Positions 33,754 through 42,357 of a stretch of DNA of 64,000 nucleotides are shown piece by piece; the stretch's first letter is position 1, and the number at the start of each line of letters is the position of its first letter. The translations under genes were made by a program, and so were the position numbers. Under the pieces are notes generated by a model, which did not search any database, had not been told where the DNA came from, and saw nothing but the letters and a program-made list of their open reading frames with translations. Source of the DNA: Vreelandella sp042466685 (GTDB lineage: Bacteria > Pseudomonadota > Gammaproteobacteria > Pseudomonadales > Halomonadaceae); contig NZ_CP170448.1 in NCBI RefSeq assembly GCF_042466685.1, positions 1,054,001 through 1,118,000 of the forward strand. The letters are read 5' to 3'.

Positions 33754-34536
33754 ATGATCGAGTTATTGACCCCTATCTTTAAAGGCGAGTGGGCCCACTT
33801 CGGTGAAGGTCTGATCTGTAGGGAGAAGGCGGGGAGCCACGCCTACCTGCTAGCCGACCTGCTTAATGAGCCAGAGACGTTCGATGCCATTTTGCTGCGG
33901 CGCGCTCGCATTTATCATGTTGACGACTTGCGGCCAGTGGCATCTATCTGGTTACTGAAATACGTCACTCTACTAGTTCCGCCTATCGCCGTCGCCGCAA
34001 CAGTACTGCTGCATGGGTTCCCCGTCAGGCCTCAGGATATATCGGTAGTATTGGATGAAGATGCAGCCCCCGTCGCTTTCGTTATTCCCCATCTTGGCGG
34101 AAGCATTGCTGGCCTCGACCCCCTGCGGCGTTACACTCCTCTAATAAAAGAGCATTTGGAGCCGCTTATTGCCCACCTTTCCTCGCGAACTCAAGTGCCG
34201 ACCAAGATATTGTGGGGAAATGTTGCGCGGCGATTAGAGACCCTTCTTACCCTCGCACAACAGCGGGACACCTTTTCTCCCGACACTGTTCAGCGGGCTG
34301 CTAGTGATAAAGCATATCTGCTAGAGCAACGTGTTTGGCACGGTAACAAACGCAACCCGATGTTTGGCTCGAAACGCCAAACGGTACGGATGACAGAGGA
34401 GGAAGAAGTGCCTGTGCGGCTTCATCGCCACTGCTGCCTTGATTATCTCTTGCCGAAAGGGAGTTACTGTGGGCTATGTCCACTGTCACCAGAATTTCGC
34501 AAGCGAAAGGAGCGACTGCATGTTTCTCGCCGTTGA
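33754..34536 (+). CDS. FhuF-like ferric-siderophore reductase (system 2)
   Basis: A 260-residue FhuF-family protein with the 2Fe-2S pattern Cys-Cys-x10-Cys-x2-Cys in HCCLDYLLPKGSYCGLC and the internal ILWGNVARRLETLL matching the FhuF at 13848 (VFWSNLGHYVEFV). The start is uncertain: the ATG at 33754 is used here, while a GTG at 33736 overlaps the fhuD stop. It probably reduces the iron complex imported by system 2. Confidence 0.82.
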   Translation: MIELLTPIFKGEWAHFGEGLICREKAGSHAYLLADLLNEPETFDAILLRRARIYHVDDLRPVASIWLLKYVTLLVPPIAVAATVLLHGFPVRPQDISVVLDEDAAPVAFVIPHLGGSIAGLDPLRRYTPLIKEHLEPLIAHLSSRTQVPTKILWGNVARRLETLLTLAQQRDTFSPDTVQRAASDKAYLLEQRVWHGNKRNPMFGSKRQTVRMTEEEEVPVRLHRHCCLDYLLPKGSYCGLCPLSPEFRKRKERLHVSRR

Positions 34537-34693
34537 GCTCGAGCACCTTGTGTTATTTCCCAAACCACATAGATCTCTCTATAAGCAAAACGAATACCCC
34601 ATTAGCAGGATGATTTTTAGTTATCCATGCTCTCCGTTACCTTAGTGCCAGGATTGACCAACAGGACGCTTATCTGACACTGGGAGCGGGGCA

Positions 34694-35299
34694 ATGTGGG
34701 AGAGTTATATCACCGGATTGGTGGTGTGCGGCGGTATTATCATGGCGATTGGAGCGCAGAACGCCTACATTTTGGGGCTGGCGATTCGTCGTGAGTATCA
34801 CTGGTGGTCGGCGGGGCTGTGTATAAGTGCGGATATTATTCTGCTCACGGCGGGTATGTTTGGAGTGAGCGCCTTCCTGCTGACGATGCCCAGCGCTATG
34901 GAAGTCATGCGCTGGGTGGGCGTGGTGTTTTTAAGCTGGCTGGCGGCGCAGGCGTTGTTCCGAGCTGTTAGCGGGCGGCAGGGGTTAAGCGCTGAAGCGG
35001 GCAAGGCGCGTAGTTTAACCAAAGTGATTTTGGCCACCCTTGCCGTCACCGTGCTCAATCCTCAGGTGTATCTGGATACTCTGCTGCTGATACCCGCCAT
35101 TGGCGCCCAGCAGGAGAGCGCCGGTGTGTTTGTGGCGGGGGCCTCTACCGCGTCCATACTCTGGTTTAGCCTGCTGGCCTGGGGTGGCGCCGCGCTCTCG
35201 CCTTGGCTTTCAAAACCTATCGCGTGGCGCACTATCGATGGCCTGATTGGCTTGATGATGGCGGGCATCGCCATTCATCTCGCCTTTAATGCCGGCTGA
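34694..35299 (+). CDS. argO: LysE/ArgO family amino-acid exporter
   Basis: A 201-residue, six-helix LysE-superfamily protein starting with the family motif GGIIMAIGAQNAYILGLAIRR; LNPQVYLDTLLLIPAIG matches the second conserved loop. ArgO/LysE proteins export arginine or lysine. Its 3' end (codons LAFNAG and stop) is duplicated at 46221-46246 next to ltaE, indicating that argO and ltaE were convergent neighbours before the uronate island separated them. Confidence 0.88.
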   Translation: MWESYITGLVVCGGIIMAIGAQNAYILGLAIRREYHWWSAGLCISADIILLTAGMFGVSAFLLTMPSAMEVMRWVGVVFLSWLAAQALFRAVSGRQGLSAEAGKARSLTKVILATLAVTVLNPQVYLDTLLLIPAIGAQQESAGVFVAGASTASILWFSLLAWGGAALSPWLSKPIAWRTIDGLIGLMMAGIAIHLAFNAG

Positions 35300-35303
35300 A
35301 ATA
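35278..35303. repeat. Left copy of the island-flanking direct repeat
   Basis: A 26-bp segment from TCTCGCCTTTAATG to GCTGAAATA, identical to 46221-46246. It contains the argO stop on one strand and the end of an ltaE reading frame on the other. It marks the left boundary of the uronate island. Confidence 0.75.
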
Positions 35304-35345
35304 GCCCTCTATTACCGCAACGGTCATATCGATACACGCATCTTC
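35286..35345 (-). pseudogene. C-terminal remnant of a threonine aldolase gene
   Basis: Read leftward this encodes about 19 residues, ending VAVIEGYFSRH and a stop. The intact ltaE at 46229 ends IAVMEAYFSRH; 12 of 19 residues agree. Beyond the 26-bp identical repeat the DNA has diverged, so this piece looks foreign (from a related strain) rather than a fresh duplication. Confidence 0.7.
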
Positions 35346-35353
35346 TTAGGCCT

Positions 35354-36763
35354 TTACCCCGTGAACCAGCGGCGGGCGTTGTGGTAACTGATATCCGCAA
35401 TAATCTCATCAAGCAGTTTGTGATCATTAGGGGCCAGTCCATCAGTAACCCAGCGCCCGACGATACGGCATAGCAGCCTTCTGAAATACTCATGGCGGGG
35501 AAAGGACAAAAAGGATCGACTGTCCGTTAGCATGCCGGTGAATGTGGACAATAACCCCATCTGAGCCAAGTGGTTCATCTGGTTTTCCATGCCGTCAAGC
35601 TGGTCATTGAACCACCATGCAGTCCCCGCCTGTACTTTGCCTGCTATGCCACCGCTTTGAAAGTTACCCGCCGTGGTGACGATGATGGGGTTCTTACTGG
35701 GATCCAGCGCATAAAGGATGGTGCGCGGCAGCTCATTGGTACTATCCATGCGATCCAGCAATTTGTTTAACGGCTCGGCAATGGGCTTATCTTGAATGGA
35801 ATCAGCTCCTGAGTCGCTGCCTGCTGCGCGCAATATTTGCGTACTGTTATTGCGCAGCGGCCCTATGTGCAACTGCATAACAAGGTCTGCCCGAGAGTAT
35901 GCACGGCCTAGCTCTACCAAGACGGCCATACGGAAGCTCTCGGCTTCGTTTGGCGCTAAGGCTTTGCCCTGGCGGCCTTTTTTCAATATGGCATCAAGCT
36001 GGCTAGTGCTTAGCTCATCGGCCTGTTCTAGCTGGCCAATACCGTGGTCAGCGGCACGGCAGCCGTTGGCAATAAAGTACTCCAGGCGATCCGTGAGGGC
36101 GCTTATCAGATGCTCGAAGGTGCTGATGGGCTGTCCTGTCAGACTCTCCAATTTTTCGATGTAGGCACTGAACCCAGCGCCTTCGATGGCCAGCGCGCGA
36201 TCCGGGCGAAAGGTAGGTACCATGGTAAGCCCACCTTTGTGTGGCGAGGCAGCAAACGCTTGGTGGTGCTCAAGGCTGTCGAGGGGATCATCGGTGGTGC
36301 CAATGAGTTCGACCTTCATTTTTTTTAGCAAGCCCTGGGCGTTGAACTCAGGCTGGCTCAGCATTGCTTGGGTGGTTTGCCAAATCTCCTCTGCGCTGTC
36401 GCCGTTGATCAACTTGCCCTCATCACCAAAGTAGCGCCACAGTTCGAGATGGCTCCAGTGGTGCATGGGGTTGCCAATTGCCTTAGGCAGAATCTGGGCA
36501 AATGCCAGAAACTTCTCTTTATCTGTTGCGCTACCGGTAATGTGAGACTCTGGGACTCCTGCCCAGCGCATCACGCGCCACTTGTAGTGGTCATGGCTTA
36601 GCCATAGATCGCCCAGGTTGTCCCAGCTGCGATTGTTAGCCACTTCTTCGGGGGGCAGGTGGTTGTGGTAGTCAATAATAGGTAAGTCGGCCGCCACATC
36701 ATGGTAGAGGCGGCGTGCTGTCTCTGTGTCCAGCAAGAAATCAGCATGTAGATAATTATTCAT
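35354..36763 (-). CDS. uxaC: Glucuronate isomerase
   Basis: A 469-residue protein matching UxaC in length and motifs: DYHNHLPPEEVANN near the start (metal site), DHYKWRVMRWAGV, GNPMHHWSHLELWRYFG, GTTDDPLDSLEHH and MLTDSRSFLSFPRHEYFRR. It converts D-glucuronate to D-fructuronate (and galacturonate to tagaturonate). It is the most distal gene of the leftward half of the uronate island. GAAGG lies 7 bases before the ATG. Confidence 0.95.
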   Translation of the reverse strand: MNNYLHADFLLDTETARRLYHDVAADLPIIDYHNHLPPEEVANNRSWDNLGDLWLSHDHYKWRVMRWAGVPESHITGSATDKEKFLAFAQILPKAIGNPMHHWSHLELWRYFGDEGKLINGDSAEEIWQTTQAMLSQPEFNAQGLLKKMKVELIGTTDDPLDSLEHHQAFAASPHKGGLTMVPTFRPDRALAIEGAGFSAYIEKLESLTGQPISTFEHLISALTDRLEYFIANGCRAADHGIGQLEQADELSTSQLDAILKKGRQGKALAPNEAESFRMAVLVELGRAYSRADLVMQLHIGPLRNNSTQILRAAGSDSGADSIQDKPIAEPLNKLLDRMDSTNELPRTILYALDPSKNPIIVTTAGNFQSGGIAGKVQAGTAWWFNDQLDGMENQMNHLAQMGLLSTFTGMLTDSRSFLSFPRHEYFRRLLCRIVGRWVTDGLAPNDHKLLDEIIADISYHNARRWFTG

Positions 36764-36866
36764 AGGAAAGCCTTCTGGTTTAACGTCTCAGCAATAGTGG
36801 CATACGCGAAAGCACCCATACCTAGGTGTAAATATGGTGGCTGAAGTGTTGTGTTATTACGGCCCA

Positions 36867-39239
36867 TCATGACTTCTCCATGGTGATGAAACCATCCCGC
36901 TCGATGATTTGGCCACCATAGCTCAAGGGGCGGCTTTCACCTGCGGGTAGCACAATGTTGAGCTGTGAAAACGGGAAAGGCATATTGCCAGCATGGCTGA
37001 TTTGCAGTTCCAGGCCATGCTCATCGCCGCTAAGCCGTAGAGAGGTAACGCAGTGTGGGCCATCTTTGCTCTCGCCGTCATCGTCATAAATAAGCGAGGT
37101 GCAGGAAAAAGATCCAGGCTGGGGAAACAGTGCCAATGTTCGGCCAACTTGCGCCTCCGGCGTTGCTTTTATGGCCTCATTAGCAAGCGGCAGTATTGAT
37201 CCAGCCTTAACAAACAGCGGCATATCCGCCAATGAAACCGGCTTCTCTAACCATGTTCCTGGGGCATGCAGTTGGCCTGTCCAGTAGTCCCACCACCCTG
37301 CATGGTTGTCGGGCAAATAGATGCGCCGCTTATCTGCGCCTTGCTCAACCACAGATGCTACGAGTAGGTCTCGACCTAGAAGGAAATCGTCGGTGTCTGC
37401 ATAGGTTTGGTTGTCATTCTCATGGTCGAGAAAGGTGGGTCGTAGCATGGGTTCGTGGTGGTTTACCGCCTGCCAAAGGCAGGTATAAAAATAAGGCAGC
37501 AAGCGGTAGCGGAATTGTATAGCGGCACGTATGCCATCGGCAGCGCTGGGATGTGTCCAAGGCTCAGTCACAGAGCCATCGTTGTTCCAACTGTGAATGG
37601 AGAAGCGAGGGTGAAAAATGCCGTTCTGAACCCAACGGAGTAAAAGCTCGGGGCCAGGCTGGGGGCCAGCAAACCCACCGACATCATGCCCAATGTTGTA
37701 AATACCCGAAAGCGACAGCCCCAGCCCCATGCGGATATTCCAGCGCAGGCTCTCCCAGCTGGTTTTGTTGTCTCCTGTCCAGGTCTGGGCAAACTGTTGC
37801 AGGCCAGCACAGCCTGACCGGGTCACCACGTAGGGGCGATGTTGAGGCACATGTTGTGACTGCGCCTCCCATGACGCATGAACCATCAACAGCGAGTGCA
37901 AGGGCCGTATCAGCCCCACTTCGATCTCTTCACCAAAGCCAACGCAACGGGCACCATGATCCCACACTTCAAATTCGTTGTTATCATTCCAGGTGGAAGT
38001 GATGCCGAGGTTCAGCAGTTGTTGCGTGACGTTCTCTTTCCACCAGCTGAGCGTATCGGGGTTGGTAAAATCAAGGTGAGAACCTTCATCGTCCCAGAAG
38101 CTGGAGAGCTCCGGCGTGTCGGATTCACTGTCTTGTATAAATAATTTATTCTTTGCCACTTCTGCGTAGCGCGGGTGGTTCCTTAACAAGCAGGGCTTGA
38201 TGTTGGCGATTAATCGCACCCCAGAGTCATTAAAGGCTTTCGTCAATGTGGTTGGCTCAGGCACCTTGTCGTTATTCCACGTAAACACATAACGCTTATC
38301 TTCAATTGAGGTGTAACCCGAAGAAAGATGAAAGCTGTCGCAGGGGATCGCCTCGTTCTCCAGCTTGCGCAAAAAGCCGATGAGCTGATCCTGAGCGTCG
38401 GGTGCATCGGTATAGGCCATGGTTGACCCGGAATAGCCCAGCGACCAGCGCGGCGGAAATGCCATCCCCCCGGTTAATGCCAACTGGTTCTTCACCAGGT
38501 CTAGAAGCTGTGGCGACCAGCGGAAATAGTAATCCAGGTCGCCATCATCGGCCGTAAAGAAGCGATAAGGGGCGTGGTAGTTATCAAGCTCCTGCCCTAT
38601 GTTCAACACACAGGTGTTCAAGGTGTCGTAGAAGAGACTAAAACTGCCGGTGGACGTGGTTTGGGTCAGGGTGAACGGCAGGTGTTTATACAGCGGGTCG
38701 GTGCGCTCTGCGTCATATCCCATGGCGTCTAAGCTGCGCATTTCGAAACGCCGCCCTGTCCGCTCCAGCAGCCCGGCTTTTTCGCCCAAGCCATAAACCC
38801 GCTCATTGGGGTGTCGGCGTAAGTAGTGGGCGTGGGCATGGTTCTTAACGCCCAGCATATAAGCGCCGGTGGGTCTGTCTTCAGTCAAATATTGCCAGCC
38901 TTCATCCACAAAGGCTTCCCACCTAAAATGCAGCGGCTGAGAGACGGTGAGCCGTAAGGCACTGGTCTCGATCTGCAGCTGGCCATCCGACCACCCAAGC
39001 TTGTACGTGGGGCAACTGAATCCCGTCAGCGAATCACGTGGGCGACCCTTTGGTAAGGTGTTGCCATCCGGGTTTACTGTCCATGAGCGGTTAAGACGCC
39101 ATACGCTGTCCTTTAGCAGCCGCACGCGAAACAATTGGTTGTCCAGAATGTTGATGCAGATTAAATGTCTATCGTGCACTCTCAGTTGCACTGTGGTGTC
39201 GTCGTGGTGCTCCAGGCGCCAGTCTTTTAAGGTTTTCAT
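36867..39239 (-). CDS. Glycoside hydrolase family 31 (alpha-glucosidase / alpha-xylosidase type)
   Basis: A 790-residue GH31 enzyme. The nucleophile motif appears as WNDNNEFEVWD near residue 413, where WxDMNE is usual, and HDVGGFAGPQP and HSWNNDGS match the second conserved block. No signal peptide is seen, so it should act in the cytoplasm on imported oligosaccharides. Its place between uxaC and the TRAP transporter suggests a uronic-acid-containing disaccharide as substrate (inference); alpha-glucosidase and alpha-xylosidase are the known activities of the family. Confidence 0.88.
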   Translation of the reverse strand: MKTLKDWRLEHHDDTTVQLRVHDRHLICINILDNQLFRVRLLKDSVWRLNRSWTVNPDGNTLPKGRPRDSLTGFSCPTYKLGWSDGQLQIETSALRLTVSQPLHFRWEAFVDEGWQYLTEDRPTGAYMLGVKNHAHAHYLRRHPNERVYGLGEKAGLLERTGRRFEMRSLDAMGYDAERTDPLYKHLPFTLTQTTSTGSFSLFYDTLNTCVLNIGQELDNYHAPYRFFTADDGDLDYYFRWSPQLLDLVKNQLALTGGMAFPPRWSLGYSGSTMAYTDAPDAQDQLIGFLRKLENEAIPCDSFHLSSGYTSIEDKRYVFTWNNDKVPEPTTLTKAFNDSGVRLIANIKPCLLRNHPRYAEVAKNKLFIQDSESDTPELSSFWDDEGSHLDFTNPDTLSWWKENVTQQLLNLGITSTWNDNNEFEVWDHGARCVGFGEEIEVGLIRPLHSLLMVHASWEAQSQHVPQHRPYVVTRSGCAGLQQFAQTWTGDNKTSWESLRWNIRMGLGLSLSGIYNIGHDVGGFAGPQPGPELLLRWVQNGIFHPRFSIHSWNNDGSVTEPWTHPSAADGIRAAIQFRYRLLPYFYTCLWQAVNHHEPMLRPTFLDHENDNQTYADTDDFLLGRDLLVASVVEQGADKRRIYLPDNHAGWWDYWTGQLHAPGTWLEKPVSLADMPLFVKAGSILPLANEAIKATPEAQVGRTLALFPQPGSFSCTSLIYDDDGESKDGPHCVTSLRLSGDEHGLELQISHAGNMPFPFSQLNIVLPAGESRPLSYGGQIIERDGFITMEKS

Positions 39240-39300
39240 TGTTTATCCTTTGATTCCTGAATTCAGGATTTAACGGTGGTCATCACCTGGAGCCAACTCG

Positions 39301-40599
39301 TTAATAACCTAAAATAAGCTGGGGCAAAAATAAGCTGATTTGTGGAACGAAGGTCACCAGTAGAACAATGGCTATCAAGACTAAATAGAATGGCAGGATG
39401 GGCTTCATCACTTGACCAATACTCACGCCACTGATGGAGCAGCCGACAAACAGTGCTGAGCCCACTGGCGGGGTACAAATGCCGACACAGAGATTGATTG
39501 TCATGATGATGCCAAAGTGAACCGGGTCTATACCGATATCCTGCATCACTGGCATCAGGATAGGGGTGAAAATAAGCAGTGCCGGTGTCATATCCATAAA
39601 GGTACCAATCACCAGCAGTACGACGGTAATGCACAGTAGAATGATAATCGGATTATCGGATATGCCGATCATAAATGAAGAGATTGTTAAAGGTATGTCG
39701 CCGAACGCCATGGCGCGGGACATAGCAATGGAACAGCCGATTAAAAATAATACGATAGACGTTGTGACGACCGAGTCGATAAAGATCTTGGGAAGATCCG
39801 TTACCCCTATTTCTCTGTACCAACATAAAGATAGGAAGAGTGAATAAGCAACGGCGATCGCCGAGGCTTCAGTCGCCGTAAAGACGCCACTAATAATCCC
39901 GCCAATCACCACCACAATGAGGCCTAAAGGCAATAACGCCCGGCGTAGTGCTGATTTAACTTCAGCAAGGGAGGGTTTCTCCGCGACGGGGTAGCCCTTT
40001 CTTTTAGATATGATCCCAGCCACCACCATCAGGGATAAACCCATGATGATGCCGGGGATATAGCCCGCCAAAAAAAGCGCGGCTATCGACGTGCCACCAG
40101 TAATCAGCGAGTAAACAATGAGTGTTGTGCTGGGAGGAATCAACAGACCCGTAGGGCATGAGGTGACGTTAACGGCTGTTGAAAAGGCTGGATCGTAACC
40201 CTCCCGCTTCTGGATGGGCGCCATCACGCCCCCAACCGCTGCCGCCGACGCAACGGCTGAGCCGGATAAAGCGCCGAACAGCATATTGGAAATAATATTG
40301 ACGTGGGCAAGCGAGCCGGGAAGTCTTCCGGCAAGCACTTTAGCTAAATCGATCAGGCGAAGTGCGATGCCGCCTCGATTCATGATGTTGCCAGCCAAAA
40401 TGAAGAAGGGGATGGCGATTAGTGTAAAGCTATCAAGCCCCGAGGCAATTTGCTGGGCAACAATGCTGAGGGACTGATCAACGCTCATGAATAACAGGAA
40501 GGTGAGTGTCGCAGATACGCCAATCGCGAACGCAATGGGTATGCCTAAGACCATTAAAAGCGCGAACGACCCAAAAAGCACCAGGACGGTTATATTCAT
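39301..40599 (-). CDS. TRAP transporter large membrane subunit (DctM)
   Basis: A 432-residue, 12-13-helix DctM protein with conserved FFILAGNIMNRGG, LLIPPSTTLIVY and TNLCVG-like (TINLCVGICTPPVG) segments. With DctQ (one base apart, upstream) and the divergent DctP at 41351 it forms a sodium-driven uptake system. Context points to glucuronate or a glucuronide as the substrate. Confidence 0.93.
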   Translation of the reverse strand: MNITVLVLFGSFALLMVLGIPIAFAIGVSATLTFLLFMSVDQSLSIVAQQIASGLDSFTLIAIPFFILAGNIMNRGGIALRLIDLAKVLAGRLPGSLAHVNIISNMLFGALSGSAVASAAAVGGVMAPIQKREGYDPAFSTAVNVTSCPTGLLIPPSTTLIVYSLITGGTSIAALFLAGYIPGIIMGLSLMVVAGIISKRKGYPVAEKPSLAEVKSALRRALLPLGLIVVVIGGIISGVFTATEASAIAVAYSLFLSLCWYREIGVTDLPKIFIDSVVTTSIVLFLIGCSIAMSRAMAFGDIPLTISSFMIGISDNPIIILLCITVVLLVIGTFMDMTPALLIFTPILMPVMQDIGIDPVHFGIIMTINLCVGICTPPVGSALFVGCSISGVSIGQVMKPILPFYLVLIAIVLLVTFVPQISLFLPQLILGY

Positions 40600-40600
40600 A

Positions 40601-41125
40601 CTAATCTCTCTCTTGTGGGGCAGGTGCTTGTTGCGGATCTATAGTGAAGCCGCCCTCCGACTTAGGGTTAAGCCAAACTCGCCCTAAAAAGATAAAACAG
40701 TAAAAAATGATGATCAGTCCGGAAACCGGGATGGGGCCATATACGTAGCCCATGGGGAGTCTCAGCGTGGGGGTGATTTGGCCTGATGCCAGCGTTCGGG
40801 AGACCATTTGCCAACCGCCCCACACCATCACAAAGAAGGCAAAGCCAGCGACAATTAACAGTATGAGTGTGTTAAGTAACTGACGTGAGCGGCCGTTTAA
40901 GGCAAGAGGCAATATATCAATGGCGAGGTGGCGGGCTTGGCCAAAGGTATAGGCGCCGCCCAAGAGTGCCAACCACATAAACAATAAGCGTGCGATTTCA
41001 CTTGTCACTGTGCTTGGTGTGCCTAGTACGTATCGGGATAACACCTGCCACGTCACACTGACGACTATAATCAACAGTACTAAAAACACTGCCGTGCCAA
41101 GCACATAGTCCATTGCGCGTTTCAT
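40601..41125 (-). CDS. TRAP transporter small membrane subunit (DctQ)
   Basis: A 174-residue, four-helix DctQ protein (VTWQVLSRYVLGTPSTVTSE is the typical first loop; FMWLALLGGAYTFGQARHLAID the second). It is the first gene of the leftward operon dctQ-dctM-GH31-uxaC and diverges from dctP across a palindromic operator. Confidence 0.9.
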   Translation of the reverse strand: MKRAMDYVLGTAVFLVLLIIVVSVTWQVLSRYVLGTPSTVTSEIARLLFMWLALLGGAYTFGQARHLAIDILPLALNGRSRQLLNTLILLIVAGFAFFVMVWGGWQMVSRTLASGQITPTLRLPMGYVYGPIPVSGLIIIFYCFIFLGRVWLNPKSEGGFTIDPQQAPAPQERD

Positions 41126-41214
41126 ACCTAGACCTCTGGTTTTATTTTTGTGTATCGGTGACTAGCTCCTTACTCTCTAGTCATTATGCAGAGCGTCGCT
41201 GCTACTCCAAAAGA

Positions 41215-41243
41215 TGTCAACCAATTTGTCTTATTGGTTGACA
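41215..41243. promoter_or_regulatory. Perfect inverted repeat operator between dctQ and dctP
   Basis: TGTCAACCAAT and ATTGGTTGACA are perfect 11-bp inverted repeats separated by 7 bp, located 90 bp before dctQ and about 108 bp before dctP. Being in the divergent promoter region it is the likely operator for the GntR-family regulator at 44206 (inference). Confidence 0.6.
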
Positions 41244-41350
41244 TGATATAGTCGGTAAGCCATCTTGCATCTGTCACCTAGAAAGTGAGTGTCTCGATGA
41301 CGGTCGGCTTTCACGACAACAATCACAACAACAAGCAGGAGAAACAGCTG

Positions 41351-42334
41351 ATGACAACAAAAGCCTTGCGACATACGGCTCTAATCAGTGCGGCGCTGTT
41401 CGTGTCAGCGGCCTCAGCTCACGCCCAGACGCTTCGGCTGAACCACAATAATCCTGAAGACCATCCTACTCATGTCAGCATGCAGTACATGAGTGAGCGT
41501 CTTTCAGAACTCACCGATGGTGAACTGGATATTCGCATTTATGCCAACGCACAGCTTGGCTCGCAGCGTGAATCCATGGAGTTGGTGCAAAACTGTACAT
41601 TGGATATGGCGCGCAGCAATACGGCCGAACTGGAAGCATTTGAGCCAATGTATAGCGCCATGAATCTACCTTTTATTTTTGAAAGCGAAGAGCACTTTGA
41701 ACGGGTCATTAACGGAGATATTGGCCAAGATATCCTCAACGCGTCAGGTGACAAAGGATTCATAGGGGTGGCCTTTTTAACCGAGGGGGCCCGCTCCTTT
41801 TATGGCGATCGCGCTATTCACTCCCCGGCAGATCTGGAGGGTTTGAAAGTGCGTGTGCAGCCTAGCCCATCCGCTATCAGAATGGTGGAGCTACTAGGAG
41901 GTAGCCCGACTCCCATTGATTGGGGTGAGCTCTATAGCGCGCTGCAGCAAGGGGTGGTAGAGATGGCAGAAAATAACCCAACGGCCCTGACGAACGCGCG
42001 CCATGGCGAGGTAGTAAGCCATTTTTCCCTTGATGAACATACCATCATTCCTTCCGTGGTAGTCATCTCCAGCTGCGCCTGGGATCGTATGTCGGAGGAT
42101 CAGCAAGCGGCGATGAGGCAGGCGGCATCAGAAGCTCAGGCGTTCCATTCCGATTCCTGGAATAAAGCGGCAATGGCAGCATTGGAAACCGCTGAGACTG
42201 AGATGGGGGTTGAGATTAATGAAGTAGATAAAGCGCCCTTTATTGAAGCGGTCATGCCTATGCACGATGAAGTGGCTAACCAATCTGCTGAATTGGCCGA
42301 CCTAATCAGCCGAATCAAGGCAGAGGCTAACTAA
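41351..42334 (+). CDS. TRAP transporter substrate-binding protein (DctP)
   Basis: A 327-residue DctP-family protein. A signal peptide ends at ASAHAQ, followed by LRLNHNNPEDHPTHVSMQYM, the conserved LPFIFESEEHFERV, GLKVRVQPSPSAIRMVELLG (with the carboxylate-binding arginine) and DWGELYSALQQGVVEMAENN. The ATG at 41351 follows AGGAG; the longer frame from 41285 has no signal-peptide features. It starts the rightward operon dctP-uidA-gntR-uxuA and delivers substrate to DctQM. Confidence 0.93.
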   Translation: MTTKALRHTALISAALFVSAASAHAQTLRLNHNNPEDHPTHVSMQYMSERLSELTDGELDIRIYANAQLGSQRESMELVQNCTLDMARSNTAELEAFEPMYSAMNLPFIFESEEHFERVINGDIGQDILNASGDKGFIGVAFLTEGARSFYGDRAIHSPADLEGLKVRVQPSPSAIRMVELLGGSPTPIDWGELYSALQQGVVEMAENNPTALTNARHGEVVSHFSLDEHTIIPSVVVISSCAWDRMSEDQQAAMRQAASEAQAFHSDSWNKAAMAALETAETEMGVEINEVDKAPFIEAVMPMHDEVANQSAELADLISRIKAEAN

Positions 42335-42357
42335 AACCGCTGCAGGGGAGGTGGGCG

